From Lineus longissimus (taxonomy: Eukaryota; Nemertea; Pilidiophora; Heteronemertea; Lineidae), in NCBI RefSeq assembly GCF_910592395.1, contig NC_088323.1, positions 374,001 to 438,000 on the forward strand: a stretch of DNA of 64,000 nt. The letters are read 5' to 3'. The position numbers and the translations under genes were made by a program. The notes below the pieces were generated by a model. That model was not told where the DNA came from. It saw nothing but the letters and a program-made list of their open reading frames with translations, and made no database searches. This document shows positions 38,096 to 50,154 of the stretch, piece after piece. Position 1 is the first letter of the stretch. Each line of letters opens with the position of its first letter.

Positions 38096-38263
38096 GAGCG
38101 GGCAGTGCCAAACGCTGTTATGTGACGTGTGCTTCACAGCATATTCAGCTGCCAACATCCACATTTTAAATCCACTTCTGAGCGGGCAGTGACAAACGCT
38201 GTTATGTGACGTGTGCTTCACAGCATATTCAGCTGCCAACATCCACATTTTAAATCCATTTCC
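38096..38263. repeat. 84-bp recent tandem duplication
   Basis: A unit starting GAGCGGGCAGTG at 38096 repeats at 38180 with only a few differences (GCCAAACG versus GACAAACG, and CCACTTCTGAG versus CCATTTCCGAG at the junction). 84 is a multiple of 3, but only the first unit lies in an open plus-strand frame (37956-38192). The near identity indicates a young event. Confidence 0.95.
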
Positions 38264-41200
38264 GAGTGATCGAGTGAATGTTATTTTCTATAAATTCTAA
38301 CAGCACACAAGAACAGGTTGGCTTGATACTCAATTTGTTAAAGAAGCTATACCAATAAATCAATACCGGTAAGTGTGCAGTATATCATAACTATTGGTCC
38401 TATTAAGGAATGAAATATTTCACACACGATCGAGTACTGGAAGACGTGTCGTAATTACAACGAGATAAATTCTGTGACAATTCAATCACGGATGTGATGT
38501 AACATTTTTAGGTCTCAGTTTTCTCAAGCATGAAAGCTGATGGTTTTCAACTATTCGAAGTTTTGAGTGGCAGCAGCTGTGTACGAAGGCCTGTAAGCAT
38601 GTTCTCCATTAACGCATGGTCAAGTATCATAATACGTTGCACTTCATCGAAATGCATAAAACTAACAGTTTCCTCTCATTTGTTCAGCATACACAATGAA
38701 ATGAAAGGTCAATATAGCTAAGTTTTGCGAAGTATCCCGTATTGATTAGGGATTATCAATGATACAAGTTACAACACACAGTCTTGCAGTTAAGTCTATC
38801 ATTCACGGAACACTTCAAATTGGTACCTTGCAGGATGAAAACATTGCCGAGGAAGTCATATATTCTTATATTCACTGCTTTAACGTTTATTCTTTCTTCG
38901 ATGAGAAAGGTTGTTCTATCACAGAACCTCTTGTTGACAGCTGCCTTAGCTAAAGGGCAAATCTCTTTCATGCGAAGGCTTTTATTGTAAATCGGCTTAC
39001 TGCAACCAACAAAGACCTTACTTAATAGACAATGGCAAGGTTGAGCTATGATTAAGTCAGATTGAAGGTTATCAATGCCCTAGGTAGATATACGCTTCCG
39101 ACTTCAGCCAGCGTGGGATCGATACGTTTGAGGTAGAAAGTTCCCAAGCAAGGCTGACACAAAACAGCACCAACATGTAGCTGACTTAACCGGAACTGAT
39201 GAAGTGGATCCTGACAGAACAGAAAATTGAATGCTTTGAGTCCCTTGACTGGCTACATACTAACAATGTGCATAGAGGTTCTGTACTCTAGCAAGAGCAT
39301 ATTCACTGTAATTAGTGAAAGCATTCTACTTCTCCCCAGGTTGACAAGTTTCGTATGACTTCATATCCGTTTAAAATTATGATTTGCAAAGATGCAAAAT
39401 TGCTCTAAGCAGAAAGCATTGTAAGAAATCAACAACGCCTTATCATTTTATTCACTGTCACTGGTGCTTCAAGCTGTTTTATACTTCCTCTTGAAATGGT
39501 TATCTATTGAGAAACTCGCAGTTGTATATGAAAGATGCCGCAAGCCTGTTTTATTAAAAGACTCTGACTCCATTATTAACTGTATGCTTCAGTCATAAAC
39601 CTTCATATACCGAAATTTACCGGATCAAATCTTCTTTAAGAAGGTAAATATCATACAGTTGAATATATACTCAACTTTCTTAGCGACCATCTGATAATTT
39701 ATACTTTACTACAAAAGCACGGGTAATAACAACCTTCATTTAGCATTTCCACATCAATCAACCACCCTAATAATAGCGCAATCATTGTAGAGCTGCTTTC
39801 CTAAATAATTCCAGTTGCAATAATTGCTAATTATGAAACAAGGTATAACTACAATACTATGATACAATGATACTCTATACCTGTGATGCAGTTGTCCAAC
39901 TAGGTCGAGGTTAGTGCTAAGAAGGATGTCAATTCATAGCAACTATCAATGCCATACGCCCCCAAACTGTTTACAATGGTCACAACGATTACCTAGACAA
40001 ACAAGAAAGCAAGGAAGCAAGGAAGCAGAATAAGCTTGACTTTGCTGACAGGTAGGCCTATCTATGGTCTGTGCTGTTTTATCGGTTGCAGGTTTTATTA
40101 CAAGACACAATCATGATTGTTTGCTCCCACCATGGAAGAGAAGTTCATTCTTGACTTGACAATGGCCTACACGCTGATGCCTACATACTCAAGGTTGGCG
40201 ACAGTGGAGTGAGCGTCTTTGCAGGTTTGAGACGTTATTCCCGCATCTACTCAGTGCCATTTGCACTGGAGAGTAACCGATAGTGGCCAATCAACGGGAC
40301 CGTTGGCTATACTTTACCTGTGTGAAATCGCATATCAGGGACTAGACCAAATTGTGTCACATATCATTATACTGTATCCACGAAAGATCAGCAGAGTACA
40401 ACTTTTACATAGAGATTGATATCCAACACGCTGATGGCGTAAGATTATCTTCACATGAAAACGAAGACTTGCCTCTAATTGGTTTCTGAGCGAGCTCAAC
40501 TTTTTACAAGGATGATGTGTCATGCGAAAAGGTGTTGAGATTTTTTTTATCCAATTAGGATGATACTTGATCGAAGCAAGACTGTCCTTGAACAGGTTGG
40601 TTTAGTGGAAGAAAGCCATAGTAGATGTAGCTTCGTGTAGAACGCTGGTACTTGACACATAATACCTTATCATCCTTAAGCGTTAGGAAATGCAACGCGG
40701 TCCTCTTAACAACAATTAGCATCTAGAAGCGACTTGCATCAATAACCAATGTAATCAAATCCATCAAGAAATACATTCTTTGTGTCATTTTGTTCTTCTC
40801 TATTGATCTTGTGAGATTGGCAAGAAAATGCTGTTGAGGATTTTCAACACTAAAAGGGTTTGGAATCAATTTATCACACTAATAAATACTTTGCTTAGAA
40901 AAATATCATATGTTGTTCTTTTTCAATCGATACAAGGAAATTGCTTAACCTATGAAAGATTTGCCGAGCAACAATCCAACACGCAGTTATATATTACTTC
41001 TGATATGACACACCTTGTTTGACTTTATCTGTAGTGACATCCCGATACATTCACAACCAACCTACACCAGTTTCCGCAATAGACAAAACGCACACGAATC
41101 GAAAGAGTTCAGGAAACTTGGTCGAACCGAACTATGTGACATTGTTCAGAGATTCGTCCAGTCTAGCGATTAAGGCGTACAAACCAATTGAAATGACACT

Positions 41201-43373
41201 TCATCATCAGACCTAATATCAGTAAAAGTAGATGGCAGTGTCACTCCTGAAATTCGAGAGACAGAGGTAGTCTGAGTTTCCAAGGCTGTCTCAACACCTT
41301 CCACTCAAGTGAATCACACCCCAAAGTTACACAACTGACATCAAAGATACATAACGACTATAAAACAAACTGAAACTAACACAAAGCAACCCCTACCTTG
41401 ATTCACGAGTATAAATAATCCAGAGAGAAGGACGATGATATGTTCTATAGTATCCATGGTTCTCCCATGAGGATCACGCCACGCGGAGAGAAGATATCCG
41501 TGGCTATAAAGCCCCTGACGACGATCACACAACTGATACTCAGATCGAAGACACACACTCTAAACCTCTGCAGCATCAACCTCGCCGCGGAGGGAGCACG
41601 CGGATTCGCTCATTTGTATGCAATTAATCCCGTGCCTATGATCGATTTGCTACGCCATGTGCGGTGGATCAGTCGATGATGGATGGTGTCACGGATTTGA
41701 CGTTAGTGTGAGGTAAATCACGGTGGTTCCGTAACTTGGGTAAGTCACAGATTTGCCTGATCAGGCGGCATGTCCTTCTTGGTTCAGAGGATTGTCTCCT
41801 GACCTACATTAATTTTAGCAATGTAAAGACTATACACGCACATATCTAAAAAACTGAATAAAATATCAAATAATGATCGTACCTGGGAGTACCGGCACTG
41901 CCACACGTGTTGGAACAAGCATCACTTAAACATAAAACATGCTGCAGCAAACAACAGTCCACGCTGTTACTTTTGATACATCGTTTGTTACGAGATGAAA
42001 CAGAACTATCAATTTCATTTCTAAATGCTCTCCTAAGCAGCATTAAACATTAGGTGGTTGCAAAAACACCTGCTTGAATAAGTAATAGATACTCCGGTTT
42101 AATTCCTCAACCAACTCTTAGATCAAATTACGACAAGGCTGAAGAAGAGATAGATATGAAAACGGTTTTCACTAAATTAATTTCTGCCTCTACGTGTTCA
42201 TGTAATGTAAGTAGAGAAAGACATGAAAGAACATGAGAGGAAAATGACAAGGCACGAATTCGCACGTGCAGGGTTTCAGAATAATCAGCCAAGAGTTACA
42301 TTGATTGTGCTTGTATGAAGCAGGTTCACTGATTATCATTCACATTTACCATATTTTTATAAGATGAAGGAAAACGTCGGGTTTCAAATGAGGCATGCAG
42401 CCTTCAGAGGGACTAATCTGTAAGTGTAATTGTATTGGCACGATTGCAAAGAGTAGTGTTTAGTGAGACTGACGTAAAAGGGCCAGTTTGTTAACTTGAT
42501 GCATTTGTGTCGGACCAATACATCTTTATTCTAGAGAAGATTCTTACAATATTCTAAAATGGCCATGAGCTGCGGTCCGTCGCAACGGAGCACAATGCAA
42601 TTACTCCTTAAACATACATCTAACAGTATTTGTCAGTAACTCCTTCTTCTCAAATCACATAATCGATCATTGGTGTTACCTTAACACACAAATATGGCTT
42701 TAATTATGCCAAAACTCCGTGTATAAGGGCAATCTATCCGTACACACTTGTCGCATGTCTTTGCATCGTGGCAAGAACACCATTTTCCACTCTAGACAAA
42801 TTACTATTAACTCTAATAGGCTGCTCTACTGCAGGATTCGCAGTGGATTTTAGTACTTGACATGCTTGCTGGTAATTACAAACGTCGATCTATATATGGC
42901 CAATGTCGAGGTGATAGTTGTACCCAGCTTTTCACAGCATACGGTTACCAAATGTTGTAAATGCTGTCAACCCTAAAAAAAGGACGTACAATATCTGAAG
43001 GAAGGAAAGATGAAATCTTTACTGCTAAAGAAATCAAGAAATCCACCTCCCTGCACCGAGTATTCGGGAGGTTTACTGCTGTATGCAGCATCAATACGCC
43101 TGTAAATATCATATTGCATTACAGAAGTGAACGTGACAGTGGCAATGCAAAGGGTCACGACCCCATTTCCATAGCGAGGCTAGATGGGTGCGTATAAGAT
43201 GTGTACTGGCATACGGCTATCAATCGGATTACCGAGTATTGATGACCATTCAGGTTCACGAACGGCAGAGCAAATTGAGTTTGGGTTAATGACGGGCGAT
43301 GCTTTGCATTCGATGGGGGTCTTTAGTCCTTTCCGTCTCCAGTTTCACATTTACACATTAACTTCATTAGGGA
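38264..43373. other. Unassigned, no gene recognised
   Basis: Only short frames are present. A minor 8-bp repeat (GCAAGGAA twice, then GCAG) lies at 40009-40028. I see no RNA gene or longer repeat. Confidence 0.4.
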
Positions 43374-43585
43374 ATCAACAGATTAAAGGCGAGCTATTGA
43401 GGTAGCGAGATGGTCATGGCTAATGCATGGAGTTAGAACGGAGAGCTTGACATTAGCTGGGGAATGTACGCAGAGAAGATTACAGGAAACCGACGAAAAC
43501 GACACGGAATGACCATATTGATCAACAGATGAAAGGCGAGCTATTCAGGTAGAGAGATAAGGTAGCGAGATGGTCCTGGCTGAAG
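43374..43585. repeat. ~147-bp spaced direct repeat
   Basis: ATCAACAGATTAAAGGCGAG plus CTATTGAGGTAGCGAGATGG at 43374 recurs at 43521. The second copy reads ATCAACAGATGAAAGGCGAG, CTATTCAGGTAG, then a short insertion, then GGTAGCGAGATGGTCCTGGC. Spacing is about 147 bp. Confidence 0.8.
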
Positions 43586-46248
43586 AACAGTGTTGCAATG
43601 GAGGGGTCGGCGGTCGAGCGGAAGGAACTGCTGACAACATCACAAATCACTGTAAGTTGCAACCACGGGTGCAATTTTTTGAAATATTACATGTTATGAA
43701 TTGGTTGACAGCTATCAAGATGAATAATAGCTCTTCAAGTAACTGTAATGACACTTAGCACAACACACGGGTCACGCAAATCAAACAGAACAAGAACTGA
43801 TTAAACTTCTTGAATCTTCCAATGTGACCATTGACATCATCTTCACCAAACGTAACCTCCTTGACCGATGACTACAGACACACTTAAGGCATTCAAGTTC
43901 CTCTGATCAAACCCTTTAAAACTAAAGCCTCGTGTTTGCCAGGTTGCCAGGTCGAATGAATTTTATCCGATTAGCAATTGTCCAAACCCATCTCCTCACT
44001 CATACGATACAATCAGTCTAAAAAGCGTACTCGTCAAAGGCAAACACTCCATCAATTGGCTGAACCACATTGAAAAAAGCTCGCAACTATCTACTGAGAA
44101 GACCTCTCGCCAGTTCACAAACCATAGCATCGATAGGTACTCTCGCCAAGCGAATTCTAAATCTGAACTCAAGCACCACACTTCGACCTCATCCAGCAAA
44201 ACCCTATCAATTAGAATGTCAGTATGATGTTCCACCAGCACACGACACTGACACTTCATACCCATCATTTACACAACAAAGGCAACCTCAAAGCTAGAGT
44301 GGGCTGGTCTATTGAAACTGTCACGGCACTGTCAAGGGTTAGGCAAACCACATGAGGGCAGATACACCCGCAACATATTCAGAGATTTGACAGATTCCTG
44401 AGCTTATGGAAAACTCGATGGAGTCATCATCTTTCGGGGATTTTTTTCAAGCGAAATTGTCATAGATTGGAGTGACTAAACATGATTGCTGTGATGATGA
44501 AGATCATGATTGAGGAAGACTTCAACCGCTGCAAAGCTGTGTTGCACCTTGGCCAATAGTTCGTAATCTGTTATCCTAAAGGTATTGCAGGCAAACTCTG
44601 CAGTAAGAAGCTCTTTGCCTTTTTTATTATCTGAACTTCGCAACCTAACGTCTTTTACTAGCCCACCCACAAAATCGATTATCCATGTTGGCTCAATCTG
44701 AGTAGTCCCTCGGCGGGTTATTGATATTCCATAAACCTAACTGATATGGCGGATCATAATGGCATTTACGACTCTCCGACTCCATCTGTGTATTGAGGTC
44801 CATTTATTCAGGGGGCTTTGTTTTGGTTGGTGGTAGAGCAAATACTATTCTGAAATGGGACAAGCTCTGTCACAGTTTTGTGTGAATAGTATGTACATGT
44901 ATGTAAACCGCTCTTTGCAGATGCATGTTCGTTCTTCATGTAGTCAAAGCTTTATTCAGTCGGTAATGTAAAGGAATACTGGCTAAAGGACACCACCCTG
45001 ACCACAAAGCTCTGGGCCTCTGTGGTGGAACCATCTAGGACAGCCACCTTTGCCACTGTCTAGCACACATCTCATATATCAGAAAGCAGAAGAACTCAAC
45101 CTCATCTATGCAGAGTGATAGAAATTAGGAAACCTCGACTTCCACCAATCCATTCCAATGATAGATTCCCTGTGATTATTCAGCACGTTAGCACATCCGC
45201 CATTCTCCGTGTCTCTTGCCGAGACTCAATTACTGGCGACATCACCCCGGCGTGTTACAACTACATCACCTTCCGCCAAGAGAATCAGACCTTAAATTCC
45301 ATTTATTTTAACAAATTGCGTCGTTTTAGAATTACATGGCGGAAGAGGGCAGGAAACAGTGCCATGCTGTTAGCTTACCGAGGCCATGAAGTGAATGCAT
45401 TATCTAGGGTTGTGCTGGAGATTGATCAAAGTTGTGTTTAACCGAGACGAATAAAGGTTACGGCGATCTTACTGAGCGACGACTCATATTGGCAGCCTCA
45501 TAATGCATTGTAGAATGATGCATTACCCGATGCACTTTGAGAACCACAACATCCGGTACAGAAGAAGTGAATATCAAGCTAACCACACTCAGCCTACTTT
45601 TGTAGTGGAGTTTCAGGTATAAAACGTCGAAATCGAAAAATACTTCACCAAACACTTTACTGCCATTTGGGGCTAGATTCTTACCTAAAATGACACAGAA
45701 GACAACATTCACTACACACGACCGTATACCATTACCATATGAAAATCATGATATGATAACTTCATTAAATTCCAGGTCAGGGTGTGTAATAGACACTATT
45801 ATATCGAACTTGCACGCAGGTATTGTGAGGCCATGCTTATTGGGCAGTTGCGAGGACAGATGAGGACAATGCCGCCGCGCGGATACGGCTAAAGAGGCGT
45901 GGTTACAACAACACACAACCATCAATCCGCATCGAACGAGGCGAGGTAATAAGCAGTGTAACACAGCGACAGAAAAAAAACTCCAAACGATTTATGGTTC
46001 TCTTGAGACTCTAACCATATGTAATGGTCAGTTATCTGTTGTAAAGATGCCACGTGCTGCGCAGGCCACAGGGGCTGATTATTGTTATTGGTCAAGATGA
46101 TCAAGGGGATATTCGAGGAGTCGGCGACTGGAATAGTGATGCGGGTAGCGAGACGAGTTTGGTGCCATAAGGACCACGCTGGAGATGTGTCTGATGCACA
46201 CGAAGAGAATGTCATTCCGGACTACAGCCAGGTCGTAAATACAGATAG
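43586..46248. other. Unassigned, no gene recognised
   Basis: The 108-codon plus-strand frame at 45115-45441 contains an Arg-rich stretch but no motif I recognise. Other frames are shorter or overlap on opposite strands. Confidence 0.35.
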
Positions 46249-46320
46249 GATTCTTAGTTAAGATCTTACTAGGTTTTGTGTACATTCGGGCAAGATTCTT
46301 AGTTGAAACCTTAGCTAAGA
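46249..46320. repeat. ~45-bp imperfect direct repeat
   Basis: GATTCTTAGTTAAGATCTTA at 46249 recurs as GATTCTTAGTTGAAACCTTA at 46294, after which a third partial TTAGCTAAGAACC follows. Confidence 0.6.
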
Positions 46321-47048
46321 ACCTGGGAAGAATTCATCCTACGAAACGGAATACGATTTCAACCAAGTATCTTATAAGCGGATCGAGTTATTCCTGGACG
46401 GAGGTGAGGTGTGATTGGACAAGGGTTAGAATCCGTGATGGAAATGTCAGAGGTGTTTCTACTACTTCTTTGTAAAGAGCTGCAGGAAGAAACTGGCCTC
46501 TAAGTATCCATCTATTGAACCATACATCATATCTACATCCCACACAGTAACCCCAGCTGAGCCCACAAATAGATAACCAGAGACGGGTCATAATATGACT
46601 AATGTAACATCACCTCATCATCATAAAAATATTCATTGCACGAAGTTATTTTATAGCAAATTGACTCCAAGGTCAACTGAGTGAGACACAAATTATAAGT
46701 GGTTCTATCGACCCAACACCTTATTCATTTTTATTGCGCTCAACTGCATCAAAGTTATGTTTACAAAGACCCGATGAAAATTTAGAAGCCGCAGCTCTTT
46801 GTTGAAACTTCATCGCCCTTAATCAAATAAATTATATTAACTCCATTAAAAAGGGAATCTACAACAACATGAACAGGGCTTTTCACGCAGGAGGCAGTAG
46901 ATTGAGTTAGCAGTTAACTCAATTTGTGGGAAAATATTGCATTATATTACATCACTGGGACCCAGGGGTCAGTTTATGCTGACGTCAGGACATTTTTCTG
47001 CACCCAGATGGCTATCTTCAGTTGTTATTAGCCTCAGCAACCCTCAGG
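46321..47048. other. Unassigned
   Basis: I see nothing beyond short frames. Confidence 0.4.
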
Positions 47049-47215
47049 GAACTCAATCAGAGGCAGACGAGATCATCAGCGGTTGGATATAAAACCAGCA
47101 CCGGCACAAAAGCCAGGTTGGTCCGTGGCAAACCCAATCAAGATCAGGCGAGATTGAATGCGGTTGTATATAAAATCAGCACCGGCAAAGTAACCAGGTT
47201 GGCATTGCCTGCAAG
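47049..47215. repeat. 81-bp imperfect tandem repeat, two units
   Basis: GGTTGGATATAAAACCAGCA at 47081 recurs as GGTTGTATATAAAATCAGCA at 47162, each followed by CCGGCA and, further on, CCAGGTTGG. Unit one begins near AACTCAATCAGAGGC and unit two near AACCCAATCAAGATC. Confidence 0.85.
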
Positions 47216-48116
47216 AAATCACAAATAATGAGTTTATAAGTGATGATTGTATTACGTGCGGCAAGATATTCCCGGAATATCTCATCCGTGAATTACCATT
47301 AAGTCGGTATTGTTCCTTTGATTGAGTTTTATTATCTGATATGTGATGCGATATACGCCTAATGTTCGTGATGCACTCGTGATCGACAAGAGAAAAGTTC
47401 AAGAATGCCATGCTTTACGAAACCTAATCCTCCGCCATCAAGGCTGTTGACGATTCCAGATAGTCGAAAAGTTTTGAAAGGGACTTTCAGAGGCAGAATA
47501 TAGAAGCATTGTTATAATAGATGCCATTCGTTTCCTTCAACAACTGATTCGACATGACAGGAGGAAAATCAGATTTTCGCCCTTGCAGTTTTTTTAATCA
47601 TCTGAGATAAAGCGGTCTTCTCAGATTTATACAAGTGCGAGAAGCAATTACGATCTTGCCAGTTGTCATGAGCGCGACCACCTGCCCAGCCACTGACAAA
47701 GAACTTACACACCATCTAGAGGATGTGGCAATGACTGTCTGTATTTTTCCACGCAGCAGGATGTATGCAGCCGTTCCAGCTGATATGTCTGGCAGATTGA
47801 AAGGAAAAAAACAGCCTTCTGTTTGGCATCTACATGAGAGTATGGTTGGTCATAACAGGACAACTTCTACATCACACTTCAATAACATCCCCTGCTTGGA
47901 GATTATGTCTCGTGTTCCGTTTTCAGGTGGATTCGATATATTGACTAAATTTTGACAACAACTACGTTCTCATTAGAAGCCTGCTGAACAACTGTCATCA
48001 TTGCCAGTCACATTTGACTGAGCCATTCTTAAGTCGTGTTACTATTGCCTTCATCTGGCTTACCTCCGCTACGAGTATCGCTAAGCGTCAGTTGGAGCTA
48101 ACATCACCGAAAAAAT
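47216..48116. other. Unassigned
   Basis: A 106-codon plus-strand frame at 47635-47955 has no recognised motif. I see nothing else. Confidence 0.35.
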
Positions 48117-49160
48117 CTCGCCTGACCTTCGACAAGCTTCAGTAGCAATACCGTGAGAACTCGTCAGCAGCCATAACCAGAGAGGTTTTCCCCTCCGCAT
48201 CAGCCTCTCGCCAGTTAGGTAGTCAAACACAACCGAAGCAAAATGGTACCTGGTCCGACCTTAACCATGTTTCACTACCAATACCAAGGTACCTCGTCAG
48301 GCAATATGACCAGGGATATTCCAGCATTAGTCTTCCTTCTGTCTCACCATCTCGCCAGTTAGCAAGTCAGACAGCAACCAAGCAAGGCGGTACCTGGCCC
48401 GACCTTCGCAATGTTTCACAACCAATACCAAGGTTACTCTTGAGGCGACATAACCAGGGCTATCAGTAGTCTTCCTTCTGCCTCACCATCTCGCCAGTTA
48501 GCAAGTCAGACAGCAACCAAGCAAGGCGGTACCTGGCCCGACCTTCGCAATGTTTCACAACCAATACCAAGGTTACTCTTGAGGCGACATAACCAGGGCT
48601 ATCAGTAGTCTTCCTTCTGCCTCACCATCTCGCCAGTTAGCAAGTCAGACAGCAACCAAGCAAGGCGGTACCTGGCCCGACCTTCGCAATGTTTCACAAA
48701 CAATACCAAGGTAACTCGAGGCGACATAACCAGGGCTATCAGTAGTCTTCCTTCTGCCTCATCCTCTCGCCAGTCAAGTTGTGAGACATCATCCAAGCAA
48801 GGCGGTACCTGGCCCGACCTTCGCAATGTTTCACAAACAATACCAAGGTAACTCTTGAGGCGACATGACCAGGGCTATCAGTAGTCTTCCTTCTGCCTCA
48901 TCCTCTCGCCAGTCTAGTTGTGAGACATCATCCAAGCAAGGCGGTAGCTTCACCATTGCCTGACCTTCACCATATATTTCATTAGCAATACCAAGGTACC
49001 TCTTCAGGCGATATGACCAGGGATATTCCAGCAGTGGTCTTCCTTCTGCGTCACTCTCTCGCAAGTTAAGTAGTCAGCCATCACCCAAGCAAGGCGGTAC
49101 CTGGCCGACCTTCACCATGTTTCATTAGCAACACCAAGATAAGTCTTCAGGAAAACATAA
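48117..49160. repeat. Satellite-like array, ~7 units of 137-153 bp
   Basis: Units begin with CTCGCCAGTT or CTCGCAAGTT at 48207, 48351, 48490, 48629, 48766, 48905 and 49058, with a partial, diverged unit from 48117. Spacings are 144, 139, 139, 137, 139 and 153 bp. Units at 48351 and 48490 look identical over all 139 bp. The next two carry a few changes (a 2-bp loss, CAACC to CAAAC), and outer units are clearly diverged. A conserved core is GCAAGGCGGTACCTGGCCCG. The unit length is not a multiple of three, so the minus-strand frames that cross it are by-products. The pattern fits recent homogenisation by unequal exchange in the middle of an older array. Confidence 0.95.
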
Positions 49161-49620
49161 TACAATGATTTACTTTCCGTCGTTAAGAGCAAACCCGATT
49201 AACCGTGATATGCAGGAAGCCCACCTCATTTCACGCCTCAATGATATTTTACGGACTTTACGAGATATTTTTTATTGCTTGGTAGGTTCGCTAGAGATGT
49301 CACAGAATCTGTCAGGCGTGGGACGTGATGGAGTGAGCGCTTTGAGCAGTTTGTCTTCTCAGTATAACTTATTCGTTTGCGTTTTGTCTCTGTAGCATTT
49401 CGTTCCTAAAATCTCGACTCCAACCGAGTCCAGCAATGATATGATAATATCTGCTCAGTGATCAACGGATTCACTCCCTATATTTCTGTTTTCTGGAAAT
49501 GATGGCCTGAGAACATTGACCAGTTTATCTAATTAAAGCTGACATATATGCATAAAAACCCTATGCCCAAAATGACCAATGATAGACACCCAGCGACTGG
49601 TCTCACTTGACTGCACAAAC
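49161..49620. other. Spacer between array and dispersed repeat
   Basis: A 76-codon plus-strand frame at 49165-49395 has no recognised motif. Nothing else was seen. Confidence 0.35.
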
Positions 49621-50154
49621 AACAAGTTCATTGCTCTCGCGTAAAAAAAAAATTCCTCGAGCGGGTTCGAACTCGGAACCCTCGCCACTTGATCTTTGCC
49701 GTCCAAACCGCTATGCCATGAAGCCGTTGTTGTAAATGAACAATTTTTCAGTTTTTTATTTCACGTAAATCTTGACAGAATGGCGTCTTTGGTGCCATCT
49801 GTACCATTTTCAGTTTCAAAGTGGCCTTTAAAACAATGCCCTTTTACAATATTGGCAAAGTGAATTCATAAGATACATAATAAGGAGATGAACATGACAC
49901 CCTGTGATGGTTATAGGAGCACGCAGCTATTTTTCGAGTTTTAAAGATGCAAAACATTTTCCCGCTTTGCTAGTATCAAAACCATGCGTGTATTGAGGAA
50001 CTGTCTGTTAAAGAGGCATTCGATTTCAATCAGCGGTCGAGCTACACATCAAATGCTCTGTTGGTGAATACGGTAGCGCCACTGCGGCCTGCTGGTAGTC
50101 TACCATATAACATGGCTGACGGGCGTTAGTGTTTCCTAACTTGTCCGTTAGGGC
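49621..50154 (-). mobile_element. Dispersed repeat with tRNA-like pol III block, copy 2
   Basis: This is the inverted counterpart of 614-1189. On the minus strand it runs from GCCCTAACGGACAAGTTAGG through GCAGGCCGCAGTGGCG to a tRNA-like block. That block has an A-box-like TGGCATAGCGG near 49718-49708 and a B-box-like AGTTCGAACCC at 49673-49663. A T10 run follows directly after the block, a better pol III terminator than in copy 1. Small insertions and deletions make it about 40 bp shorter than copy 1. The shared sequence ends near CAATGAAC on the far side of the T-run. Confidence 0.6.
49650..49728 (-). other. tRNA-like (A box/B box) block in copy 2
   Basis: Promoter-like boxes are spaced as in a tRNA and followed by T10. 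Acceptor and T stems do not pair, as in copy 1, so it is tRNA-derived rather than a tRNA gene. That the boxes and a terminator survive in both copies suggests the promoter mattered for amplification. Confidence 0.5.

Noticed and set aside
48602-49064. Minus-strand frames of 74 and 77 codons with repeated peptide text
   Set aside because: They are produced by the 139-bp array, whose unit is not a multiple of three, so repeats fall into different phases.
48117-49160. CRISPR-like regular repeats
   Set aside because: Whole ~139-bp units repeat without unique spacers, so this is a tandem satellite rather than a CRISPR array.
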